DNA from: Dehalococcoidia bacterium
Lineage (GTDB): Bacteria; Chloroflexota; Dehalococcoidia; Dehalococcoidales; BS750m-G39
Assembly (NCBI GenBank): GCA_030615425.1
Contig: JAUWZG010000062.1
Coordinates: 1-5,811, forward strand
Reading direction: 5' to 3'
Length of the DNA: 5,811 nucleotides
Shown: in pieces, positions 1 through 5,811 of the stretch
Position numbering within the stretch: position 1 is the stretch's first letter
Layout: each line of letters begins with the position of its first letter
Notes under the pieces: model-generated
What the model saw: the letters and a program-made list of their open reading frames with translations, nothing else
Told to the model about the DNA's origin: nothing
Database searches by the model: none
Translations under genes and position numbers: made by a program

Positions 1-543
1 AAAGATACCGAGGTTCTGAGGAAGGTATGCGAGGTTTGCCAGGGTAAAAATCTGATTATCGGGCCGGTTGAGGAGGGAGACCATAAAAAAATTGGCGCTG
101 TGGCTATCGGTTACCACCACACGGTGATTTCGTCAACGCCCATAGACATAAACCTAGCCAAGCAGCTTAATATTCTGCTGGGCAATCTCGGTGTCCCTGA
201 CGAGCTGATTGTAACGGACCCCACTACCAGTTGCATAGGCTATGGTATTGAGTATTGTTACTCAGTAATGGAAAGAATGAGGATGGCAGGACTAACCCAG
301 CAGGATGAAAAGCTCCAGTTCCCTCTCATCTGTAATATATCTAAAGAGGCGTGGAAGACCAAGGAAGTGCATATCCCAACAGGGGAAGACCCCAAGCTTG
401 GGGATGCCAAGAAGCGGGGAATCTTGTTGGAAGCAATGTCAGCTATGGTTCTGATTCTGGCTGGAGGGGATGTGATGATTATGAGGCACCCAGAGGCAAT
501 AAAGTTGGTTCGAGAGATGATAGCTGAATTGACAGCTTCCTAA
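1..543 (+). CDS. acsD: Corrinoid iron-sulfur protein small subunit (CODH/ACS delta subunit), C-terminal part
   Basis: The frame is open from the first base to a TAA at 541-543, giving 180 residues. The N-terminus lies outside the window, so the internal GTG at 100 is not taken as the start. AcsD and AcsC form the corrinoid iron-sulfur protein, which accepts a methyl group from methyltetrahydrofolate and delivers it to the ACS A-cluster in the cytoplasm. AcsD is a TIM-barrel protein of about 320 residues in Moorella, so roughly 140 residues are missing. Recognition rests on the family-typical stretch GYGIEYCYSVMERMRMAGLT (residues 80-99), followed by a PLICNISKEAW segment and a C-terminal ILAGGDVMIMRHPEAIKLV helix region, all close to known AcsD/CdhD sequences. 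The downstream neighbours are CODH, ACS and AcsC, which fits. No internal stop or frameshift is seen. Confidence 0.93.
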   Translation, partial: KDTEVLRKVCEVCQGKNLIIGPVEEGDHKKIGAVAIGYHHTVISSTPIDINLAKQLNILLGNLGVPDELIVTDPTTSCIGYGIEYCYSVMERMRMAGLTQQDEKLQFPLICNISKEAWKTKEVHIPTGEDPKLGDAKKRGILLEAMSAMVLILAGGDVMIMRHPEAIKLVREMIAELTAS

Positions 544-580
544 AATAATCAAAGATGAGGGTGTTTAGTTGTCATTGCGA

Positions 581-596
581 GGTCGCCTAGGCGACC
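581..596. repeat. Perfect 16-bp palindrome
   Basis: ggtcgcctaggcgacc reads identically on both strands. It sits immediately inside the left terminal repeat of the 570-706 element. It has no loop and no following T-run, so it does not look like a terminator. It could be a cruciform or protein-binding site, but it most likely is simply part of the repeat family. Confidence 0.8.
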
Positions 597-632
597 GAAG
601 TAATCTCTGAAAGCAATAGTGAGATTGCTTCG
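596..632. repeat. 12-bp inverted repeat with 13-nt loop inside the repeat element
   Basis: The left arm cgaagtaatctc (596-607) pairs with the right arm gagattgcttcg (621-632), with one T-G mismatch that becomes a U-G wobble in RNA. The loop is 608-620. The preserved pairing suggests that structure is, or recently was, maintained in this element. It has no poly-T tail and so is not a typical intrinsic terminator. Confidence 0.75.
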
Positions 633-734
633 CGGAGCCTGTCCTGAGCGCCATGAGATTCTTCGCTACGCTCAGAATGACACGAAGCGAAGGGCTCACA
701 ATGACAGCTTGAGTTTCTAAACAGCCTCAAGGTT

Positions 735-743
735 GGAAGGGGG
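735..743 (+). promoter_or_regulatory. Ribosome binding site of acsA
   Basis: The purine-rich ggaaggggg ends 8 nt before the ATG at 752. It supports this start. No other in-frame start codon with comparable spacing lies just upstream. Confidence 0.75.
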
Positions 744-751
744 TAAGCAGG

Positions 752-2716
752 ATGGCAGAAGCAGAGACCAAGAGCATTGATAGCGCCAGTGTTAGGATGA
801 TTGAAAAGGCGGTTAGCGACGGGGTGAATACTGCCTTTGATAGAGCTGAAACGATGAAGCCCTGTCCCATAGGCTCGGTTGGTAGTTGTTGCAGCAACTG
901 TGGTATGGGACCCTGCCGGGTACCCCTACCTAAGGGGAAAGAGGAAACACCAGAGGAGAAAAAGAAAAGAAGGGGCATCTGTGGGGCTACTGCAGAGACC
1001 ATCGCCGCTCGCAATTTTATTCGGATGGTAGCTGGTGGGGCGGCTGCCCACTCCGACCACGGTCGTGGGGTAGCTGAGCTCTTCTTGGCGGTAGCTAAAG
1101 GAGAGGCTCCGGGCTACGAGATTAAAGACGAGCAGAAGCTACTGCAACTGGCTCTGGATTTTGGGGTCACCATCGGCGACCGCAGCAACCAGGAAATAGC
1201 CATTGATATCGGTGAGATAGCTCTGGCTGAGTTTGGTAAACAGGAGGGCGGAGTTCTGTTCCTGAGAAGGGCACCGCTAAAGCGTCAGGAATTATGGCGG
1301 CGAGAGGGAGTTGCTCCCCGAGGCATAGATAGAGAAATTGTGGAGATAATGCACCGAACCCATATGGGGGTTGACCAGGATTATCACAACCTGCTCCGGC
1401 AAGGAGTCAGAGCGTCTCTAGCTGATGGCTGGGGTGGCAGTATGATTGCCACCGAACTCCAGGATATACTCTTCGGAACCCCAGCGCCTGTTCTCGGTAA
1501 GATAAACTTAGGGGTGCTTAAACGAGACGAGGTAAACCTTATCATTCACGGTCATGAACCCCTGCTTTCGGAGATGATTGTCGCTGTGGCTCAAGAGCCA
1601 CAGATGATAGAGCTGGCTAAATCCAAGGGGGCTAACGGGATAAACCTGGCTGGGATATGCTGCACTGCTAACGAGATACTGATGCGCCATGGGATACCGC
1701 TAGCCGGGAATTTCCTGCAACAGGAGCTGGCTCTGGTTACCGGGGCAGTGGAGGCCATGGTGGTAGATGTCCAGTGTATTATGCAGTCCCTGCCTGATAT
1801 CGCCCAGTGCTACCACACCAAGATTATCACTACCTCACCTAAAGCTAAGATTTCTGGTGCTATGCACATAGAATTTGATGAGCACAACGCTATGGAGTCA
1901 GCCAGGGCTATAGTCAAGATTGCCATTGATAATTTCCCCAAACGGGGGAGCAATATTGATATCCCTGATGAGCAAAGTGACCTGGTGGCTGGATTCAGTC
2001 ATGAAACTATCAACTACCTGCTGGGCGGTCTTTTCCGTGCCTCCTACCGACCATTAAATGACAATATCATCAATGGCAGGATAAGGGGAGTAGCCGGTGT
2101 CGTCGGCTGCAACAATCCCCGGGTTACCCACGATGCCATTCACTTGGCAATGATTAAAGAACTGATAAAGAACGATGTATTGGTTCTTCAGACCGGCTGT
2201 AGTGCTATGGCTGCTGCCAAGGCTGGACTTATGACCCCGGAAGCAGCAAAATATGCCGGCGATGGACTGGCTTCGGTATGTGAAGCAGTAGGTATTCCAC
2301 CGGTGTTGCATCTGGGCTCTTGTGTGGATAATAGCCGAATCCTGATGGCAGCTACTGCCATGGTGAAAGACGGTGGCTTAGGCGATGACATCAGCGACCT
2401 GCCTGCAGCTGGGGCTGCCCCGGAGTGGATGAGTGAGAAGGCAATCTCCATTGGTCAATACTTTGTTGGCTCAGGGGTATTCACCGTCTTTGGCGTTAAC
2501 TGGCCTACCCTGGGAAGCAAAGAGGTGACTGATTTCTTGTTCAAGGACTTTGAAGATATGTATGGCGGGATGTGGGCTTTTGAGCCAGACCCGATTAAGG
2601 CAGCCCAGCTGATGATTTCGCACATCGATAAGAAACGCAAGGCTCTGGGCATTGATAAGGCTAGAGAGCGAGTGTTCTATGATATGGCGATGAGAAGGGA
2701 GCTGGAAGCAGTTTAG
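752..2716 (+). CDS. acsA: Anaerobic Ni-Fe carbon monoxide dehydrogenase catalytic subunit
   Basis: 654 residues, a normal length for CooS/AcsA. It interconverts CO2 and CO at a Ni-Fe-S C-cluster; in this operon it would supply CO to acetyl-CoA synthase. Ligands by alignment to Carboxydothermus CooS-II from memory: D-cluster C38 and C46; B-cluster C47, C50, C55, C77; C-cluster H268 (in HGHEP), C304 (GICCT), C342, C453 (GCNNP), C483 (TGCSA), C524 (GSCVDNSR). All are present, so the enzyme should be active. K563 in SEKAISIG matches the conserved catalytic lysine region. Two oddities: the C55-C77 loop is longer than usual and rich in Lys and Glu, and of the four-step His ladder only H100 and H103 remain. 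The second gene of the visible set, it is followed 38 bp later by acsB. The pairing with acsB argues for AcsA rather than a stand-alone CooS. A hybrid-cluster protein is excluded by the Cys pattern. Confidence 0.97.
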   Translation: MAEAETKSIDSASVRMIEKAVSDGVNTAFDRAETMKPCPIGSVGSCCSNCGMGPCRVPLPKGKEETPEEKKKRRGICGATAETIAARNFIRMVAGGAAAHSDHGRGVAELFLAVAKGEAPGYEIKDEQKLLQLALDFGVTIGDRSNQEIAIDIGEIALAEFGKQEGGVLFLRRAPLKRQELWRREGVAPRGIDREIVEIMHRTHMGVDQDYHNLLRQGVRASLADGWGGSMIATELQDILFGTPAPVLGKINLGVLKRDEVNLIIHGHEPLLSEMIVAVAQEPQMIELAKSKGANGINLAGICCTANEILMRHGIPLAGNFLQQELALVTGAVEAMVVDVQCIMQSLPDIAQCYHTKIITTSPKAKISGAMHIEFDEHNAMESARAIVKIAIDNFPKRGSNIDIPDEQSDLVAGFSHETINYLLGGLFRASYRPLNDNIINGRIRGVAGVVGCNNPRVTHDAIHLAMIKELIKNDVLVLQTGCSAMAAAKAGLMTPEAAKYAGDGLASVCEAVGIPPVLHLGSCVDNSRILMAATAMVKDGGLGDDISDLPAAGAAPEWMSEKAISIGQYFVGSGVFTVFGVNWPTLGSKEVTDFLFKDFEDMYGGMWAFEPDPIKAAQLMISHIDKKRKALGIDKARERVFYDMAMRRELEAV

Positions 2717-2740
2717 GCGCCATAGTTATAAGAAGGTAAC

Positions 2741-2746
2741 GGAGGG
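2741..2746 (+). promoter_or_regulatory. Ribosome binding site of acsB
   Basis: ggaggg lies 8 nt before the ATG at 2755, inside the 38-bp gap after acsA. It confirms the start. The short gap, without any terminator-like stem, supports co-transcription with acsA. Confidence 0.85.
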
Positions 2747-2754
2747 CTTAAGAT

Positions 2755-4962
2755 ATGTCTAAAATTATCGCATCAGCAGCTATCAGGGGGGCTTACAAGA
2801 TTGCAGACCAAGCTGAGAAGAAGTGGCAGGAGGCGATGGACAGGTGGGGAGCAAATGAACCAGTGGGCTTCCCCAATACTGCCTATTACCTGCCAGTAAT
2901 CTATGGAATTTTAGGAATTAAAGTCGAAAAATTGGGTGATATGGAACAGGTGCTAAAAAGGTGCAAATCCCTCCTCCCACCCCCGGTGAGGGAGAATTGC
3001 CCTTTACCTTACCTGGCTCCAGCCCTTGATGCCGGTATGGCAACCTTCTTTGCCGAGGAGTTACTAGAAGCCATAAGGTACTTGGAGCAGCCTGACTTCT
3101 ATACCAAGCAAGAAGACCCTACTGATGATAATATCTGGTTAGGTGCCGCCGATGATGTCATCCTCAGAAAGAGGGGGATTGAATTCGTTGATGGCACCGC
3201 TCCTGGCTTTGCTGCTGTCCTTGGTGCTGCGCCGACCAATGAGATAGCAGTGAACATCGCCCGTGAACTTCAGAAAGTCAACCAGTATATCTTTATGTGT
3301 GCTGAGCATAACGGCAAGAGGTTCTCCGAGCAGCTGGTTGAGGCAGGAGTGCAGATTGGCTGGCCAGTCCGTCTGGTCTCCTTTGGTCCTGATGTAAGCG
3401 CCGCCGTATTTGCCGCCGGCTTTGCCACTAGGGCAGCCCTTTCCTTCGGCGGCGTTGAGCCTGGTGATTACCGAAGAATCCTTATCTATAACAAAGACCG
3501 TATCTTTGCCTTTGTTCTGCCCCTAGGCTATGTTACCGATGAGTGGTATGCTAATGCGGCTGGGGCAATCAATTGGGGATTCCCCACCATTGCTGATACC
3601 CCGATACCTGAGGTTTTACCTACTGGCATCTGCACCTATGAGCATGTGGTCTCTAATATTCCCCACGACAAGATAGTAGCCAAAGCGATAGAGATAAGGG
3701 GGCTGAAGGTTACCGTAGCTGAAGTTCCGGTTCCAGTAGCCTACGGTCCTGCCTTTGAGGGTGAAAGGGTTCGGGGGGAGGATATCTATCTGGAGACTGG
3801 CGGTGGGAGAACGCCAATGGTGGAGTGGGTTACCACTAAGCGAATGGAAGAGGTAGAGGATGGGAAGGTTGAGGTGATTGGTCCAGAGATGACCGATATC
3901 CCGGCTGGTTCCAGGTTACCTTTAGCTATAGTCGTTGAGGTGGCAGGGAGAGAGATGCAGGAGGACTTTGAACCTATCCTGGAGCGCCAGATTCACCACC
4001 TGGTAAACTATGCTCAAGGGTTGATGCATATAGGGCAGAGGGATATCGCCTGGCTACGAGTGGCTAAACAGGCTGTGGAGAAAGGCTTCAGGCTACACCA
4101 CATCGGCGACATCCTTCATGCCAAGCTACACCAAGATTTTGGTCGGATATTTGATAAAATACAGATAAGACTCTATACCGAGGAAGATAAAGTAAAAGAG
4201 ATAGTAGAAAAGGCAAGGTCAGTATATGGGACTCGGGATGCCCGAATTGAAGGCATGACCGACGAAACTACTGATATATACTACTCATGTACCCTGTGCC
4301 AGTCCTTTGCTCCCGGCCATGTTTGTTGTATCAGCCCGGAGAGAACCGGTCTTTGTGGTTCCTATAACTGGATGGATTGCAAAGCCTCTTACGAGATTAA
4401 CCCCACCGGACCTAATCAGCCGGTGGAAAAGGGAGAGTGCCTCGATGCCAAGCTGGGGCAGTGGAAAGGGGTAAACGAGTTTATCTATAAGGCGTCCCGG
4501 CAGAAGATAGACCATTATAACTTCTACAGCATAGTAAATGACCCCATGACTACCTGCGGTTGCTGTGAGTGCATTGCTGCTGTCCTTCCCCTGTGCAATG
4601 GGGTAATGACGGTAAATCGGGAATATACTGGAGAGACTCCCTGCGGGATGAAGTTCACTACGCTGGCGGGGACTATTGGCGGTGGCTTGAGCACCCCCGG
4701 CGTTGTTGTACACGGCAAGTACAATACCTGCCAGAGAAAATTCATCGTTGGTGATGGTGGTATAAAAAGAATAGTCTGGATGCCCAAGATGCTGAAGGAG
4801 GAGATTGCCGAGCGGCTTAAGGCGAGAGCTGAGGAGGTTGGCGTCCCCGACCTGCCTGATATGATTGCCGATGAGACAATTGGCGTCACAGAGGAGGAGA
4901 TTCTCCCCTTCCTGCAGGAAAAGGGGCACCCAGCCCTTTCTATGGAGCCAATACTGGGATAG
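2755..4962 (+). CDS. acsB: Acetyl-CoA synthase (CO-methylating), bacterial full-length type
   Basis: 735 residues, against about 729 in Moorella AcsB. It condenses CO, a methyl group from the corrinoid protein and CoA into acetyl-CoA. Domain 1 (about 1-310) docks on CODH and carries the CO tunnel; it is absent from archaeal CdhC, so its presence marks the bacterial form. Domain 2 spans about 311-500. Domain 3 (about 500-735) holds the A-cluster: C512, C515, C524 and C534 match the 3-9-10 spacing of Moorella C506/C509/C518/C528 for the 4Fe-4S cubane. C601-G602-C603 matches the C595-G596-C597 site that binds the distal nickel. The start is supported by a good Shine-Dalgarno, and the N-terminal sequence looks family-like. 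The A-cluster domain is unusually rich in cysteine, with additional C525, C604 and C606 next to ligands. acsC follows after 18 bp. Confidence 0.98.
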   Translation: MSKIIASAAIRGAYKIADQAEKKWQEAMDRWGANEPVGFPNTAYYLPVIYGILGIKVEKLGDMEQVLKRCKSLLPPPVRENCPLPYLAPALDAGMATFFAEELLEAIRYLEQPDFYTKQEDPTDDNIWLGAADDVILRKRGIEFVDGTAPGFAAVLGAAPTNEIAVNIARELQKVNQYIFMCAEHNGKRFSEQLVEAGVQIGWPVRLVSFGPDVSAAVFAAGFATRAALSFGGVEPGDYRRILIYNKDRIFAFVLPLGYVTDEWYANAAGAINWGFPTIADTPIPEVLPTGICTYEHVVSNIPHDKIVAKAIEIRGLKVTVAEVPVPVAYGPAFEGERVRGEDIYLETGGGRTPMVEWVTTKRMEEVEDGKVEVIGPEMTDIPAGSRLPLAIVVEVAGREMQEDFEPILERQIHHLVNYAQGLMHIGQRDIAWLRVAKQAVEKGFRLHHIGDILHAKLHQDFGRIFDKIQIRLYTEEDKVKEIVEKARSVYGTRDARIEGMTDETTDIYYSCTLCQSFAPGHVCCISPERTGLCGSYNWMDCKASYEINPTGPNQPVEKGECLDAKLGQWKGVNEFIYKASRQKIDHYNFYSIVNDPMTTCGCCECIAAVLPLCNGVMTVNREYTGETPCGMKFTTLAGTIGGGLSTPGVVVHGKYNTCQRKFIVGDGGIKRIVWMPKMLKEEIAERLKARAEEVGVPDLPDMIADETIGVTEEEILPFLQEKGHPALSMEPILG

Positions 4963-4964
4963 GG

Positions 4965-4970
4965 AAGGAG
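4965..4970 (+). promoter_or_regulatory. Ribosome binding site of acsC
   Basis: aaggag lies 10 nt before the ATG at 4981, in the 18-bp acsB-acsC gap. It decides the start of acsC, whose MPLTGLEIFK N-terminus also matches the family. Confidence 0.85.
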
Positions 4971-4980
4971 CGAGCAAAAT

Positions 4981-5811
4981 ATGCCGCTTACCGGACTAGA
5001 GATATTTAAGTTACTGCCCAAGACTAACTGTAAGGAGTGCGGAGACCCTACCTGTCTTACCTTTGCCATGAAATTAGCTGCCGGTAAGGCGGAACTAAGT
5101 GCCTGTCCCTATGTCTCCGAAGAAGCAAAAGCCAAACTGACGGAGGCGGCAGCGCCCCCGATTTTGCCGGTTACTATCGGCATCGGCGACAGGGCATTGA
5201 AGGTTGGTGGTGAGACAGTCATGTTTCGCCATGAAAAAAGGTTTGAGAACCCCCCCGGTTTTGCCATCCTCATCAGCGATACCATGGAGGATTCTGAGAT
5301 TGAGAGTAGGCTGGAGAGGTTCAATAACCTTCAATATGAGAGGATAGGTCTTCTCCTTCGTCCCGATTTGGTAGCAATAAGGGATGACTCGGGCGATGCG
5401 ACCAGATTTGAGGCTGTAGTCAGTAAAGTAAAGCAAAATAGCGAGTGTGGCATTATCCTGATGAGTAGCAACCCTGATATCCTGGCTGCCGGCTTGAAGG
5501 TCTGCGCTGACCGGAAACCATTGCTCTATGCTGCTACTGAGGAGAACCTGGACAGCATGGCAGATTTGGCTAAGGGGAATTCATGCCCCCTGGCAGTAAA
5601 AGCCTCCAGCCCGGAGGAACTTGCCGAATTAACTACTAAACTGACCGATGCTGGGGTTAAGGATATCGTCATTGATTCCGGCTCCAGAACCCTACGCCGG
5701 GCATTTGAGGACCAGATAGTCATCAGGGGCGCCGCCTTAGCCAAGAAATTCCGCCCTCTGGGCTTTCCCACTATCGTTTTCCCCTGTGAGATGACCGATG
5801 ACCCGATGAAG
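4981..5811 (+). CDS. acsC: Corrinoid iron-sulfur protein large subunit (CODH/ACS gamma subunit), N-terminal part
   Basis: The frame is open from ATG 4981 to the last base, giving 277 residues without a stop; the gene runs out of the window. Moorella AcsC has about 446 residues. With AcsD this subunit carries cobalamin, which shuttles methyl from methyltetrahydrofolate methyltransferase to the A-cluster. The N-terminal 4Fe-4S domain (about 1-57) has C17, C20, C25 and C42, the same positions as in Moorella; this cluster reductively reactivates oxidised cobalamin. A TIM-barrel domain follows from about residue 60, with an APPILPVTIGIGD entry. The C-terminal cobalamin-binding domain is beyond the window and cannot be judged. 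The gene starts 18 bp after acsB and is surely in the same transcript. Confidence 0.96.
   Translation, partial: MPLTGLEIFKLLPKTNCKECGDPTCLTFAMKLAAGKAELSACPYVSEEAKAKLTEAAAPPILPVTIGIGDRALKVGGETVMFRHEKRFENPPGFAILISDTMEDSEIESRLERFNNLQYERIGLLLRPDLVAIRDDSGDATRFEAVVSKVKQNSECGIILMSSNPDILAAGLKVCADRKPLLYAATEENLDSMADLAKGNSCPLAVKASSPEELAELTTKLTDAGVKDIVIDSGSRTLRRAFEDQIVIRGAALAKKFRPLGFPTIVFPCEMTDDPMK

Larger units (their letters stand above)
570..706. repeat. MITE/REP-like dispersed repeat element (mosaic of inverted repeats)
   Basis: The ends are near-perfect 12-bp inverted repeats: tgtcattgcgag at 570-581 and ctcacaatgaca at 695-706, with one mismatch. Inside are a perfect 16-bp palindrome (581-596), a 12-bp stem (596-607 with 621-632, where the single mismatch would be a G-U pair in RNA), and two mutually exclusive 7-bp stems (644-650 with 669-675; 661-667 with 686-692). 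The GTCATTGCGAG...GAGATTGCTTCG...CAATGAC style is familiar from dispersed non-coding repeats in many anaerobe genomes. That family assignment is from memory and unchecked. No transposase and no clear target-site duplication is present, so it would be a non-autonomous element. It lies entirely between genes and breaks neither. Confidence 0.75.
544..751. other. acsD-acsA intergenic region, occupied by an inverted-repeat mosaic
   Basis: This 208-bp gap is the only sizeable non-coding stretch. Positions 570-706 are a dense set of inverted repeats, annotated separately. Positions 708-713 and 726-731 form a weak 6-bp stem with a 12-nt loop, just before the acsA ribosome binding site. I see no convincing -35/-10 promoter pair, no stem followed by a T-run that would make a standard intrinsic terminator, no tRNA and no plausible small gene. 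Whether acsA is read through from acsD or has its own promoter cannot be decided from sequence alone. Confidence 0.7.

Noticed and set aside
100..543. A short gene starting at GTG 100
   Set aside because: The same frame is open back to base 1 and encodes residues that continue the AcsD fold, so this is a truncated acsD and not a separate gene.
581..632. Intrinsic terminator after acsD
   Set aside because: The stems are strong but no T-run follows any of them, and the sequence matches the style of a dispersed repeat.
570..706. CRISPR array or tRNA-like structure
   Set aside because: There are no regularly spaced direct repeats and no cloverleaf with an anticodon arm; the repeats are inverted and nested.
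727..1014. Antisense open frame over the acsA start
   Set aside because: It covers the B/D-cluster cysteine region of acsA on the other strand. Its hydrophobic look comes from the complement of charged codons.
2969..2994. C-rich then G-rich patch (ctcctcccacccccggtgaggg) as a possible structural element
   Set aside because: It encodes the LLPPPVRE segment of acsB in frame, where the Pro-rich sequence is expected; the base skew follows from the proline codons.
4285..4977. Long antisense open frame of 230 codons opposite acsB
   Set aside because: It lies wholly opposite the A-cluster domain of acsB, whose residues are clearly conserved. The antisense product resembles no family, and the frame is a by-product of codon use.
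4524..5069. Second antisense open frame across the acsB-acsC junction
   Set aside because: It overlaps two confidently recognised genes and the other antisense frame, and it has no recognisable product.
5095..5771. Antisense open frames within acsC (5095-5436, 5109-5324, 5526-5771)
   Set aside because: The sense strand encodes a continuous, recognisable AcsC; these are shadows.

Overview
The window is a segment of a bacterial CO dehydrogenase/acetyl-CoA synthase (CODH/ACS) operon, the carbonyl branch of the Wood-Ljungdahl pathway. It suggests a strictly anaerobic bacterium that fixes CO2 or oxidises acetate through acetyl-CoA. The ACS has the full-length bacterial architecture with an N-terminal CODH-docking domain, and the CODH is a CooS/AcsA-type enzyme. 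Both argue against an archaeal cdhABCDE cluster. Base composition is moderate. The lineage cannot be fixed from this sequence. Dispersed repeats like the one at 570-706 recall Dehalococcoidia/Chloroflexota and other uncultivated anaerobes, but this is a weak inference from memory.

Layout, all on the + strand: (1) 1-543, the C-terminal 180 residues of the corrinoid iron-sulfur protein small subunit (acsD/cdhD), cut by the window start. (2) 544-751, a 208-bp gap almost filled by a mosaic of inverted repeats at 570-706. (3) 752-2716, the Ni-Fe CO dehydrogenase catalytic subunit (acsA/cooS), with all B-, C- and D-cluster ligands. (4) 2755-4962, acetyl-CoA synthase (acsB), with an intact A-cluster. 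(5) 4981-5811, the first 277 residues of the corrinoid iron-sulfur protein large subunit (acsC/cdhE), cut by the window end. The gaps acsA-acsB (38 bp) and acsB-acsC (18 bp) each hold a clear Shine-Dalgarno, so these three genes are very probably co-transcribed. acsD probably belongs to the same unit but is separated by the repeat element.

Working together: AcsA reduces CO2 to CO at its C-cluster. CO passes through a protein tunnel to the A-cluster of AcsB. The AcsC/AcsD heterodimer brings a methyl group on its cobalamin, and AcsB joins methyl, CO and CoA into acetyl-CoA. No accessory gene (cooC, acsE, acsF, acsV) lies within the window.

I see no previously undescribed system. The points worth a second look are the repeat mosaic inside the operon, a CODH that lacks two of the four positions of the usual histidine ladder, an ACS with extra cysteines beside the Ni-binding Cys-Gly-Cys motif, and the separation of acsD from acsC by the CODH and ACS genes.
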